DNA of 32,608 nucleotides from Saccoglossus kowalevskii (GCF_000003605.2 NW_003131854.1:359718-392325); one strand, 5' to 3'. Counted from the stretch's first letter, positions 12,001-21,288 are shown. Translations and numbers: made by a program. Notes: generated from the letters alone by a model not told the origin.

Positions 12001-15000
12001 GGCCAATTATTATGATACCTAAACAACTTAACAAGGATATGAGGTTATTATAAGTTAAGTGAAAAAATAAATAAAGATGCAGTCATGGGAACTATTTTTA
12101 AGTAACATTGTACTTGCCATTATGCATACATTTGTCTCCCCTAGACGACCTGGGTATGGCCTCATTTTCATAATTTTACATGTAACTTGTTACCTAATTG
12201 AATTGTTAATACCTGTCATACTTTATATCTGAGTTAATATGTCTTTTTTGTTTATTCATGAAGATAAACTACAACCCAGATGTTCATAGATTGAGAAATC
12301 AAGTCAATCCACCGAGGAGAAAAACTCGTCCAGTCTCTGCACCTGCTGGCTCATCTACCAGTTTAGAATTCCATCACCCATCTGAGGTATTAAGTTATTA
12401 AATATATCTATCAAATTTAGAGTAGTTGTGTAGGGGCTGACAGATGTAGTAAACAATTTTACATAGTTTTTATTATTTTTCTCTCTTCATATTTTATAAT
12501 TGCCAATAGTTAATTAATTGATGTTCACTAATTCTTATCTTAGGTAATGGCTGTTGATGAGAAAAAGATGAAGTACATGAGATACTCAAGTCATAAAGGG
12601 AGGCAGAGTAAGTAAAATTGTTTTAGATTTGGTGCTTTCCACTCTTTGAAATTAGAAAACTAGAAAAGATATGCAATGGACTAATTATTTGATGTTATGT
12701 GTTTATTTACAGATATTTGCTCAGCACCATCAGGACTCTATGTCGGAAGTACTGAAGCCCCAATGTCTGTACATGTTAACATACCCCATTCCAAACCCCA
12801 CCCTCCCAGCATGCAGTGGTGTTCCAGCGAGTTAACTGCCTCCCACAATGCATCAGCCCAACCATGGAGAAAAAGCTTACCATATAAGAGACCCAGTACC
12901 CCCAAATGTATCACTGCAAAAGAAACGGACACTCACCAGGATCTAGTCAGCTGTTTACAGTTTGACATAGACACACTGGTAAGCTCATAATCTTTTTTTC
13001 CAATTCTTTGTAAAATTGCAACCATTATTATTAATACCCCAAAATCTGTGCTTGTTCATTGCTACATAAAGGTATGTGCTCTATGTATGTGCATGTGTGG
13101 TGTATGTGAGATTTATAGTTGTAATTTCTGCTTCATGAGAAAAAACAAATTCTGTTGGAACGTATGCCTGTGTTATTTTACAATTAAATTCTGGGCTGTA
13201 TTTCTGGGTATAATATGTAACCGTTTACTGTTGAATTATTATAAAAAACTTGTGTATGAATGAATATCTTGAACATTCTCAGCTTTTTCACTCTTAGAAC
13301 ATTGATTAGTAACTATAATACAATATTCTTTTGCCTAAATTTTGTAACTAAAATGTCATCTTTTGAAATGTTGACTCATGTTTTCTTTTCAATATCTTAA
13401 AATTACGTCATTTGCCCTTTTGTGAAATAATCCATTACCCTGGCTACCACAAAGCATCCATGTATTCATTTATTCTATTTGGCTATACAGTCAATCATGG
13501 TATAGCAATCTTCATAAAAATAGAGCAGACGTAACCTACGTTCAGCTTGTAAAACAGTTTAAATGTAGATACCATGTGCAGATAATAAGGATTCTATAAA
13601 TGCATCTATGTTGTAGCAATATGGCTTTGTCCTAATTTGTTGAAGGGAGTTTACTGCCTGAACCAACAGCTTACAACTGCTTTTTCACAAAATGCTTAAG
13701 TGAAGTACTTTATAAAGGATGCTATTTAAAAGGTAGTTCAACTGTGGAACGTAATATGACTTGCACGCTCTACTGGCACCTTAAGTGACATTAATTGCCA
13801 ATTTTTATTTTGAAAATCCTGCTGTAAAGTATTTTTGCCTCTGGCACAATCAATCAACCCAAGGCTGTATACTACCATAATTTTTCATTGTGTTTACAGC
13901 ATGTAAATTATTATCCAATTGGATAATGGCCAATCCCCTTTCACAGTATCATTTTCTCCATATAATTGTTTCAAAAGTGTTGATTAGACAAAGACATTGG
14001 GAATTTATGTAACATTTACCGGTAGTTCAAAAATAACAAAGAAATTATTGAAGAACAAATAAAAATTGTTGCACTAAAATTTTGGCAGGGAAAATTACGA
14101 TGTTTAATGGGAAAATTCAGTACTTTACCACTTAATTGTCACAAGATTCAATTTTTCAGGGAAAACCTTGAAATTTTCCAGTAGTGAAAATTTCCCTGAG
14201 ATGCTTTGAGTTAGTTATCAGTAACTTTTTCTTCACAAATGCCATAGGAACAAATTTCTATGAATGAAAGCGGATTACAGAATGCTAGATGGACACTCAT
14301 ATTTGAAAGTAAATTGGCATCCCAAACAACAAACACAATTAGTCCCTTAGATATATGTTGAATTTGCTTTGCTGAAAAGTCTGAAAGCGGGAAAATGTGT
14401 CATCAAATCTCCCAGTGAGCGCCCCATTATTCAGTGAAATCTATCTGTGTTGTATTGTTTTTCATTGAAATCTAAATCATATTTACTCAATTTTTTTTTT
14501 GAGAAATTACACATACGTTCCAAAGCACAAACTTGTGATCATAAATACTTAAATAATTTCTAATTTCTTATCAGTTTCAATTCTTTGTTTTCATTCTACT
14601 GGTGTGATGCTTGCCATGTTCTAAAAAATGTAAATAATTTTTTTAAGACTCAAGTTTCTGCAAGCTGTCCCTTCAACTACCCTCCCCCCACAGTATTAAT
14701 CAAGACCGTGTTGGGAAGTATGCTTTTATATGTGGCTCCTTATATTGAGTAAAGTGAAAGTGTTTGGTACTTTAGCCATTACGTGGCCATTATTTGTCTA
14801 ATTCTTTATATGCTTGTCATGAATTTAAAAATAAAATAAAGACACAAATATGGAACAGTATTTTTATCACCTAATAACATGCCATAACAAGGTTATGTAT
14901 GGCATATACTCACTTTAATTCTCATTGGCCAATTCAAGACGGCCATGGTACAAGACTTAAAGTAATTCACCTTCATCATTTCCGTTAGTGGGTATATGCT

Positions 15001-18000
15001 TCTACTAATTTAAATTGATTTACTGACTCACGTCACACTATTTGCCTCCCTACCTAAATTGCCAGGCATGTATTAAATGGTGAGATATAAATAAACTTAT
15101 TGTTAGCTGAAGAGGGATACGCACGGCATGTTTTCCACAGCAACCACATTATATCCATTTCAACCAAGTAGATAATGACGTTGAATGTGGATTGATTACT
15201 CACTTTTTTGTGCCTAGTAAACTGGCTTTTTATTCATTTCTTAATTTAACATTTACACAAAGGTTAGCCAGTCCATTGAGTTTTATTGACAATTAGAAAT
15301 AGATTACAATACAGGTGCTATTTCTCAGCCATTCTAATGTCATTCAAAGCCTAATGTTCAGTTTGGGGAGTGTCGTTGCCATATAGTATATCACCGTTGC
15401 TGTGTTCATGTTAGTACGCTCCCTGCTGCCGCTCATCTTGTAGGGAATTTAAATCCATCAATTTTTCCTGGATGGATTACTATTCTTCGCTGCTAATGTA
15501 AGTTTCTTTTCCAGTCTTTGATTTTTATTCCTCCATTTGAGTTCTATTTATCAAGCATCTAATTGCATACATGGTAATTGTTACATCACTGGGAGAAAGA
15601 ACTTGAAATCAAGTATTCCACTTTAGAATTAAAATTGAAGAATTGCCTTAATTATATATCCTGCAACAAAACCTGACGGCTTATGTAGGTTTAATCAATC
15701 ATTTGTATTTCAATTAAGTTTGCTTTACCTTCACAGTGAATGGTTATTCATAGGCATGTAGTCAACAGGGTTTAATTACACTTTTGACATTGTTGAACTG
15801 AATAGTGCTTGAAAATTTCACTGAAATCTTTATATTTATAATCAGCAATTTATTTACAATGTAGTGGTTATTATAATTTTGTTCCACATATTTTGTCTTT
15901 GGACTGTCATCATGCTTGATATATATATGTGTTCCATGTTAACATGGAATTTGAACAAGGGCTGCACAATAATTTACGGCGTTTAAATACAAATGTCTGA
16001 TTTATACAACACCAAGACAGCTCTTCGCTGGACACCACAAGGAAAATGACCAAGGGGCAGGCCGAAGAACACCTGGCGGAGAACCATTGAGCAAGAACTC
16101 AGGGAAATGGGTTTAACATGGGGAGAGGCAGAAACCAGGGCTAAAAAACGTGTTGAGTGGAGGGATCTTGTGTTAACCTTATGTTCCGGTGGCAGCGACA
16201 AGTCAAATTTAATTCCACACATATTAGCAGAGTGCACAGCTTCTTTCTTATAACCTTTTTCCCACCAGATTTTCCCACCCGAATTATTGTGCACCTTTTT
16301 TTTTTTTTTATTCTTTCAATTTTCAGTTTTTACTCAAAAAATTTGTCTATTTTTGTCCCAATGATGAAAAGAGGGAATTGGTGGTGAAAATGTTAAATAG
16401 CCCATTCTGCATATTTTCAGTAATATACTAGTACCGGTAGGCCCAATTAAGTCACAAAAAAACTGTCAGTATATTTTTTATTTAAATGATATGAATTGTT
16501 GCTGTTGAAAAAACATATAAATTGTATCGTGTATATGTGTATTGTAATGTTTCTTGAAAAGGTCATTCATTGTAAGTTGTTGTCACAAATCCTAATAATT
16601 TTGTAATATTTCAAAAAAAGACAATGTGATAATATTTAGTTTGGATGAAGTCTGAAAGCGTGAACTGTGTATCCATCCATCTGTCCGCACCTATATCTCA
16701 GACAATGCTTGAATTGATATACGTCATACAAATTGAGATACATATGTACACGCATTTGTTTCGTGATCTGATTCAAAATGGCCTTATGGCAGTCACATAT
16801 TTAGCACTAAAGATTCATCAAAATCAAACATTTCTGCCAGAGCTCAGCCATTTTCTTTTGCATTCTCAGTAGATACAAAATGTGTAAAGCTAGCCATTGA
16901 TGTTTGTATATACATTGAGGCTTGACAGTTTGAATCCATCCAGTGTTGATAAAGCCGAGCAAATGTTGGCAATTCAGAATTTTTTTTTTTTATTATTCTA
17001 AAACGAAAACAAGTACAATTCATTGTTCAGTTTGTGACATAATTGTTGAAATTATTTGTGTTTGACTGTTTTATTTCAAGTTGTACTCTTTTAAACTACA
17101 ATCAGTTTAAATTTCCCTGGACTGATCATGATAGTATCAAATAGTACCAGTGCTACAAACTGTATAATTTTTACAGTACCACTTGTGGATCATCAACTAG
17201 TTAAGAGATTTTTATAAGATAATTGTACAAGTATAGATAGTACTTGCTCAGTGTATATTGGATATGAGTGTAATTACAAACATGTAATCGCCAGTCCAAT
17301 GTGATATATGCTGCCTATATTATTTACTACTTGCAAGAATAGCTCAGATGTATGAAATGAGCATTTGATACCAGTACATTGAAATGCACACCGTATATCT
17401 GTGTGTTTACCTATCCTCATTTATCATTGTGTGGCGTATACCAACAAGCCTTGTAATAGATACTGATTTAATGGATGTAATATGTGAGTAGCATACGTTT
17501 AATGTTTGTTGTCATACATGCACAAGTAGCAGTCGGTTTGCATGGATGTGTGTAATGATGTTAAATTCATTCTTCCATTTATGGGTGTATTATTTCATTT
17601 CAGGTTATTTTTTCCTGAAAATGTTAATTTATTATCATTTATATGCACGAATTATGCTTTCTAAACATTTGTAACCAATTCTTGTAACACTGCACCATGT
17701 CCACTCATCATGGCAGCAATGCAACTCCTTATTCATTGGTACATGCTAATAACCTATGGGGTTAAATGTCATTAGTGTGATTCTTTCTCACCATATGCTA
17801 ATGCTGAATGGATATTTGTTGTTGCTATTTTACTTACAGAAAGAAAGATCTGTGAAAAGATTGAATGAAGATATAGACGATACCTTGCCGTTGTTTAGGT
17901 TCAAACGAGAAGAAAGACTTAAAAATCAGAAACCACCACTGCCACCCAAAAAGGTACCAATTTATATTTATTCAATGTTTTTATTGGGTGTTTTATGTTT

Positions 18001-21000
18001 AACCTTTTCACCACCAGTTCACTCTTTTCATTACAAATTCACAAAATAGTCCCGTTTATATTTTAAAATAGCTACATTTTTTGGAGTAAAAACTGAAGAT
18101 TGACTAAAATTTTGTCTATTGGCACCAAACTTAGTGTTCGTTTCCAGAAATATTGAAGGACATATAAGAAAAAAGTGCAGACAATTTGGACGAAAACGTC
18201 TGGTGGTGAAAAGATTCAATGTATATGTGTTCAAAAAGATTCTCTTCAAACTTTAGTGCATTTTTTTTATTTACAACAGCTTACTAGAGATATATTATTG
18301 TATTTTCATTGTAAGCTCCATTGTCATCATACATCATCTATTTTTACCAAATTTAAAACTTACAGACAAATGCAGAAAATGAAATTAGCTAAAGAAGCAA
18401 AAATTAAGGCCTTATAACTGTCCGGTATCCAGTGTGTATAGTGCATAGCACAAATAACTTCATTGGACCCCATTGCACAATCACTGCTTACTATTCAGCC
18501 ATCCACCATATCCGTCCGTGATCACCTGTATCTCGAACATGCATGGACCGATTAAGTTCAAACTTCACTCATACATCACACATTATATAGGACATATGCA
18601 CATGCATTTTTTTCATGATCTGATTAACGATAGCCGAATAGCGGCCATTTTAAGGCCAAAAATGCATCAAAATCGCACATTTTCACCATTCCGGACCCGG
18701 ATCTCAGTTATGCATGGACGGATTTTGTTCAAATTTGGTACAAACATTAAACATAATAGGACCTTGATGCACGTCATTTTTTTCAGATCAAGTTCGAAAT
18801 GGCCGACTGGCGGCCATTTTGTTTTAAAGAATTCAGTTCTGGATCCGTATCCGAGACATGTCTGGATTGATCAAGTTCAAACTTCATACACACATGAAAG
18901 TGGTCTGGGATTTCGGTCATAATCTGCTTTGAATGTATATGTCACTCAAATATGAACGGAACGGGGACGTGTCATTGACAATGACTTGTTCATTTTGTGA
19001 TGATATTTTTATTTCTCTAATTTGGTGAATATTTTTGTCATTTTTGATAAAAAGTGATATTTTCGACTTCTTGTTAAAAACAGCAAGTCTGATTGCTTTG
19101 ATACTATACACATAGTGTTCATTTTCTAATGATATCTGCAGTTCTTTAATTGAAATGTGTATTGCTATCTCGGCCAACAGACTGCTTGTTTTTTCACTTG
19201 CCAGAAATGCTGAATTATGTCTTTAATTAAAATTGATGGCTCAATTAAATTGTAAAAATGTCCCCTGATATTTTGAAATAGTATATTAATAAAAGAACTA
19301 TTTTATTTTAACTGTACAGTACAGTGCAGTGATTTATTATATTGTTTTGATCAGTCTACATAATTCAGGATTACAATGTTATTAATCAGTATATCATTAC
19401 ATTTCTATGTGACACAACAATAATAATGCCTTTATGAATCTGTACAAGACTTTTCATAAACGACAACAATTACGATTATCATCCCCCATTTACCTAGGCT
19501 ATGATTATTTGTTCATTCAAATGGACGTCTGAGTGATTTTAGTTTCCATGGCAACAAGCAGAGAATAACATTTTCCATTATATTTGGTTACTAAGTAAAT
19601 GCAGTGAATACCATGTGCATAATGCTATAGACTTAATATCAAATTTCTGTGAATATATCATAGTATTAATTAGAGCACTTTTTAAAACGTCATGAGCCTG
19701 CTAACAATATGACAAGTTTAGTTTTTAAAATAATAATAACAATTATTGTGAATTAATAATATATTGATCATTTTGATTGAAATCATTAAAAACAGGTAAT
19801 ACCTGCCTGTTTATTGCTGGTCGTTTAATAAATAATCGTATTACAGTCTAATTCTGAAAAGCAGACAATTTAAGATGAAATCAATATATTGCAATCAGAG
19901 TATATATGGGCCTGCATGGTTTCAGTCTGCTTGTTCAAATGATATCATTTCCCCTGTTGGGAGTCCTTAGTAAAGCTGTAAATCGACTGTGTAAAATCAT
20001 TTCCTGTCTGTATCAGACTCATTTTGCTGTTTTGATGTATTGCAGTATAGTATTTTTAATACTTTTCCTGTTAAATCTTATTAACTATCGATTCATGGAA
20101 ATGTATTCTGCAATCTTTGCGCATGTTTTCGGATTTGTCTTTTTAAAAATGATCATCTTTTGTTGAGTATTATTATCTTCTTGGTTTTTGAAATTCCGTT
20201 TCATTGTTTGTAATCATTCAATTTATAATGTAATAATCATTTAATTCTATGCCTGTTTATTTATTATTCTTTATTTTTAGGTCAGACAAAAAAAACAGGA
20301 AGCCCTTACAGACGAGCAGATCAAAAGACTGACTTACCCTCAGCCGAGGGCTTTTATGGCTGAACATGAAAAACACTGTGATGCCAGAGCTTATGGTATA
20401 GGACAATCAACACAAAACATCAAACGAGAACGCCAAACTCCAGCGAGAAAAAATTGTGATCTCAGTAATTCCAAAGAACAGACAAAATTAGTAATTCAGT
20501 ATACGAAAGATCGTCATAATTGTGAAAGATTGCCAAATGGATGTGGAGATACAAAGCCTATATATATTGACAAATTGAATGGATATTATACTGAATCAAA
20601 GGTGACTCCTTTTAATTTAAACAACATGGAACATGATAAATATCGAGCAGCCCGTGTCGGGACTGCTGCTTTGCTCTATGAGTTTCTCATGGAAAAGAAA
20701 GGGAAAGAACAAGAGGAGAAAGAAGAAGAGAATCACACAGAAGAAGAAGAAGAATTGCCAAAAGAAGAAGATCTGAAATTTGAATCAGAAGCTAAACGTC
20801 ATATGGGAATCGGTGTACTCGGTAAACGGCTAAGCACTATTGATGAGATTAAAATTGGTGGTATAGACTTGAGTGAATTAGACAGATTAACAGTGTCCTC
20901 AAAAGATGATGACAAATCTAAGACATCGGTGACCTCTAAATCACCTGTATCTTCGAAATCAATCTCGCTGACCAAGTTGTCAACTATACCTGAAACAAAA

Positions 21001-21288
21001 ACTAAAAGAACATCTGCTTATGAACAGAAAAAAACCAAAGATGCAATGAAGCGACTTTCTTTGGCACTTGTTGAGCCAGAAAAGGGCAAATCACATCCAA
21101 GACGAAAAAGTGATATTGCAGATGAAGCTAATGATCACAATGGGATGGAGGAGAAAGTCGAATCTGAGCCAGCAGGACAAAAAATCAATATTTTCAAGAA
21201 AAAAATGTGGAAAAATAACAGACAGATGAAACAATTAGTCAACTCTAAAAAATTATCACTTCGATTGAAACAGTCACTTGACCAATGA
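3015..21288 (+). CDS. EF-hand / RPxSAP-motif protein, probable ciliary protein (12 exons, 5' end missing)
   Basis: The twelve exons are 3015-3086, 4728-4858, 5075-5177, 5605-5720, 6052-6130, 6975-7136, 11787-11969, 12264-12386, 12544-12607, 12713-12978, 17840-17953 and 20281-21288. All are bounded by AG..GT and all phases agree; they sum to 2421 bases, or 806 residues plus stop. Residues ~70-140 contain two helix-loop-helix units. The second loop (residues 123-134, DFDEKGRIQYYE) is EF-hand-like with D1, D3, G6, I8 and E12; the first is degenerate. Residues 222-433 are basic and disordered with RPTSAP and RPVSAP. The last exon has Glu-rich and Ser/Lys-rich tracts and a basic C terminus. I do not recognise the family. 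A ciliary or axonemal role is inferred from the RPxSAP motifs and intronic RFX-like sites only. An alternative reading is two genes, split between exon 6 and exon 7. Confidence 0.82.
3087..4727 (+). other. Intron without a confirmed exon
   Basis: Open stretches near 3630-3896 and 4018-4308 lack compatible splice phases or coding character. A microrepeat TACCGGGTA-like site lies at 3105 and an ACATGTACATGT palindrome near 3792. Nothing else was seen. Confidence 0.6.
4728..4858 (+). CDS. Exon 2: helical segment before the EF-hands
   Basis: The acceptor is CTTATTTGCAG and the donor CTCAG|GTATG. It enters in phase 0 and leaves in phase 2. It encodes ELRKLIERKYFSDALDRSC and continues to a leucine-rich helix, LSKALLLLEHKLL. 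The alternation of charged and aliphatic residues suggests amphipathic helices packing next to the EF-hand pair. Confidence 0.85.
5075..5177 (+). CDS. Exon 3: first, degenerate EF-hand
   Basis: The acceptor is TTCTGTTTAG and the donor AAG|GTAAAA; phase 2 to 0. It encodes a helix (VRIAYEAY), a loop (EGGDMKGMIIDEY) and an exit helix (TLLRTLK). The loop keeps the central Gly and Ile but lacks acidic ligands at the first positions, so calcium binding here is unlikely. Confidence 0.85.
5605..5720 (+). CDS. Exon 4: second EF-hand
   Basis: The acceptor is GCTTATAAG and the donor GTGCT|GTAAGT. It encodes the entering helix APMKLMHRVKHMKS, the loop DFDEKGRIQYYE and the exit helix FLDLLVL. Loop positions 1 (D), 3 (D), 6 (G), 8 (I) and 12 (E) match the EF-hand consensus. 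Position 5 is Lys rather than Asp or Asn, so affinity may be reduced. This is the strongest domain signal in the gene. Confidence 0.9.
6052..6130 (+). CDS. Exon 5 (EF-hand/RPxSAP gene)
   Basis: The acceptor is TTTATTGTAG and the donor AAG|GTATAT; phase 2 to 0. It encodes CEYCNNVSLDDFKEEAVKK followed by NWRHLFK. The CxxC pair is isolated and is not enough to claim a zinc site. Confidence 0.85.
6131..6974 (+). other. Intron between exons 5 and 6, containing a MITE
   Basis: The intron contains the TTAA-flanked MITE at 6335-6632 and otherwise AT-rich sequence without recognisable features. Confidence 0.7.
6335..6632. mobile_element. TTAA-flanked MITE, copy 1
   Basis: The left end reads TTAA-AGCGTGGTAGTCG (6335-6351). 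The right end is its reverse complement, CGACTACCACGCT-TTAA (6616-6632). The 13-base inverted termini are perfect and the flanking TTAA matches the target duplication of piggyBac-type elements. The ~290-base interior has no open frame, so the copy is non-autonomous. Internal sequence (a GATATATGGGTCTCAT-like segment) recurs in copy 3 at 25917-26151. Confidence 0.75.
6975..7136 (+). CDS. Exon 6 (EF-hand/RPxSAP gene)
   Basis: The acceptor is TTGTTTTCAG and the donor CAA|GTAAGTT; 54 codons in phase 0-0. It begins MDDFNPLFVTGDEKVHEYL and becomes hydrophilic and lysine-rich towards its end (ENSVNIEARKQQ). It is the last exon shared by the two possible transcripts: joining to 8950 gives a short protein, and joining to 11787 gives the long one. 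Confidence 0.85.
8308..8430. mobile_element. TTAA-flanked MITE, copy 2 (short)
   Basis: The left end is TTAAACCGGAGGGTTTGTCA (8308-8327). The right end, read as reverse complement, is TTAAAGCGGAGGGGTTGTCG (8430-8411). The termini match each other at most positions and resemble the ends of the copies at 6335 and 25917. The interior shares a GATGTAAATAAACAAT segment with the reverse complement of copy 3. At 123 bases it is an internal-deletion derivative. Confidence 0.65.
8461..8912 (+). repeat. Fragments of a dispersed repeat family
   Basis: Positions 8461-8497 carry the tail segment (ACGGGGACTGTGTCATT...CAATGACTTGTTG). Positions 8755-8912 align along their length with 18659-18795 of the best copy: ATGCATCAAAATC, then GGATCTCAGT, then TTCAAA. 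Several CG dinucleotides of the better copy appear as TA, TG or CA here, consistent with CpG decay. A shorter fragment (GGCCAACTGGTGGCCAT) is at about 7510. Confidence 0.6.
8950..9051 (+). CDS. Possible alternative terminal exon inside a foldback element
   Basis: A polypyrimidine tract and CCTAG acceptor (8941-8949) is followed by 33 open codons in phase 0 with exon 6, beginning ERAPQVQVKPTPQN and ending in TGA at 9049-9051. AATAAA hexamers occur downstream near 9426 and 9527. Its first bases lie in the outer arm of the 8911-9905 inverted repeat, while the rest is absent from the other arm. The composition is coding-like, but 33 open codons could occur by chance. If real, it would make an EF-hand-only isoform of about 254 residues from the first known exon. 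Confidence 0.35.
   Translation, partial: ERAPQVQVKPTPQNLPNIASNQSQTTLDNSSFP
9598..9611. promoter_or_regulatory. RFX/X-box-like palindrome
   Basis: The site GTTGCCATGACAAC fits the X-box consensus RYYNYYATRRNRAC at every fixed position. RFX factors use this site to drive ciliary genes. It lies in the spacer of the foldback element, in the intron before exon 7. An identical copy is at 10909. Confidence 0.35.
10909..10922. promoter_or_regulatory. RFX/X-box-like palindrome
   Basis: A second exact GTTGCCATGACAAC, about 0.9 kb before exon 7. If a second promoter exists before exon 7, this is a plausible element. By chance about one consensus match is expected in a window this size. Confidence 0.35.
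11682..11710 (+). other. G-quadruplex-capable G-tract
   Basis: Three GGGGG runs separated by single T residues (11682-11698) are followed by GG and a later GGG (11708-11710). This could fold as a G-quadruplex in the pre-mRNA, about 80-100 bases before the acceptor of exon 7, where it could influence splicing. Confidence 0.4.
11787..11969 (+). CDS. Exon 7: RPTSAP motif
   Basis: The acceptor is CACTTTATAG and the donor GCG|GTATGA; 61 codons, phase 0-0. It starts VEFHGQRYRELHQYIDE, then SRPTSAPVVQRFLTPVFTVK, then EKRPHTVDA. RPxSAP-type motifs are frequent in disordered parts of ciliary proteins. They are suggestive, not diagnostic. Confidence 0.85.
12264..12386 (+). CDS. Exon 8: RPVSAP motif
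   Basis: The acceptor is TTCATGAAG and the donor GAG|GTATTA; 41 codons, phase 0-0. It encodes INYNPDVHRLRNQVNPPRRK followed by TRPVSAPAGSSTSLEF. The second RPxSAP motif lies about 50 residues after the first, in a basic Pro-rich setting. Confidence 0.85.
12544..12607 (+). CDS. Exon 9 (EF-hand/RPxSAP gene)
   Basis: The acceptor is CTTATCTTAG and the donor GGCAGA|GTAAGT; phase 0 to 1. It is a small exon encoding VMAVDEKKMKYMRYSSHKGR. The adjoining introns are only 157 and 105 bases, and the phase fits exon 10. Confidence 0.85.
12713..12978 (+). CDS. Exon 10: Pro/Ser-rich segment
   Basis: The acceptor is GTTTATTTACAG and the donor CTG|GTAAGC; phase 1 to 0. It encodes 88 residues plus a split Asn, beginning ICSAPSGLYVGSTEAP, with Pro/Ser/His-rich middle parts, PYKRPSTPK, and a more acidic end (HQDLVSCLQFDIDTL). 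No known domain was recognised. Confidence 0.85.
16005..16200 (+). pseudogene. 5'-truncated LINE, C-terminal end of reverse-transcriptase ORF
   Basis: Translated from 16005 it reads LYNTKTALRWTPQGK, a stop at 16047-16049 (TGA, from an expected CGA), then PRGRPKNTWRRTIEQELREM, GLTWGEAE and RVEWRDLV. The GRPKxTWRR...GLTWGEAE...WRxLV pattern is the C-terminal tail of a non-LTR retrotransposon polymerase widespread in marine invertebrates. The upstream part is missing, as usual for dead-on-arrival LINE copies. The change at the stop is C-to-T at a CpG. Confidence 0.85.
16640..16870 (+). repeat. Dispersed repeat copy (decayed)
   Basis: It aligns with 18490-18690: CCATCCATCTGTCCG, TATATCTCAGACA, then GTGATCTGATTCAAAATGGCC, then TTCATCAAAATCAAACATTT. 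It is diverged and lacks the second half and the tail of the better copy. Confidence 0.6.
17840..17953 (+). CDS. Exon 11: basic helix and proline stretch
   Basis: The acceptor is TTTTACTTACAG and the donor AAG|GTACCA; 38 codons, phase 0-0. It encodes KERSVKRLNEDIDDTLPLFR, then a charged helix, then PPLPPKK, which has the look of a short proline-rich docking motif. It lies after a 4.9 kb intron. Confidence 0.85.
18470..18990 (+). repeat. Dispersed repeat, best copy, with ~150-170-base internal periodicity
   Basis: Related blocks start near 18530, 18701 and 18849, each with ATCTC or ATCCG, then ATGCATGGA or similar, then GTTCAAA. The first two also carry a CATGATCTGATT/CAGATCAAGTT piece and GGCCATTTT. 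The end carries GGGGACGTGTCATTG and ACAATGACTTG, a small palindrome (GTCATTG-A-CAATGAC). The 149-codon open frame across it is incidental. It could be a non-autonomous element or the terminal region of a larger transposon. Confidence 0.65.
19542..19555. promoter_or_regulatory. RFX/X-box-like palindrome
   Basis: GTTTCCATGGCAAC fits the X-box consensus fully and is close to the optimal symmetrical site. It is intronic, about 0.7 kb before the last exon. Confidence 0.35.
20281..21288 (+). CDS. Exon 12, terminal: Glu-rich and Ser/Lys-rich C-terminal part
   Basis: The acceptor is TTCTTTATTTTTAG. It has 335 open codons ending in TGA at 21286-21288. It begins VRQKKQEALTDEQIKRL and has a methionine 25 codons in, but it joins exon 11 in phase, so that is not a start. 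A conserved-looking block (RAARVGTAALLYEFLMEKK) precedes a Glu-rich tract at about residues 609-641 of the assembled protein. A Ser/Thr/Lys-rich tract follows at ~676-709, and the end is strongly basic. Most of it is predicted disordered. AATAAA occurs near 21713 and again in the following 600 bases. Confidence 0.9.
   Translation, partial: VRQKKQEALTDEQIKRLTYPQPRAFMAEHEKHCDARAYGIGQSTQNIKRERQTPARKNCDLSNSKEQTKLVIQYTKDRHNCERLPNGCGDTKPIYIDKLNGYYTESKVTPFNLNNMEHDKYRAARVGTAALLYEFLMEKKGKEQEEKEEENHTEEEEELPKEEDLKFESEAKRHMGIGVLGKRLSTIDEIKIGGIDLSELDRLTVSSKDDDKSKTSVTSKSPVSSKSISLTKLSTIPETKTKRTSAYEQKKTKDAMKRLSLALVEPEKGKSHPRRKSDIADEANDHNGMEEKVESEPAGQKINIFKKKMWKNNRQMKQLVNSKKLSLRLKQSLDQ

Larger units (their letters stand above)
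12979..17839 (+). other. 4.86 kb intron between exons 10 and 11
   Basis: It is AT-rich and CpG-poor and contains the LINE tail (16005-16200), a dispersed-repeat copy (16640-16870), a T-run near 16295-16308 and TACCGGTA at 14017 and 16432. A short open stretch after an AG at about 14249 does not fit the splice phase. No exon was recognised. Confidence 0.65.
17954..20280 (+). other. Intron between exons 11 and 12
   Basis: It contains the best dispersed-repeat copy (18470-18990) and an X-box-like site at 19542. The remainder is AT-rich with no supported exon. Confidence 0.65.

Noticed and set aside
14249-14309. Open stretch after ATAG and before GTAAAT
   Set aside because: 61 bases long, so it would break the phase between exons 10 and 11; the acceptor has no polypyrimidine tract.
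15983-16294. 103-codon minus-strand frame
   Set aside because: Antisense shadow of the LINE tail, which reads in the + direction.
18473-18922. 149-codon open frame
   Set aside because: It lies wholly inside the dispersed repeat and has no resemblance to transposon or host proteins.
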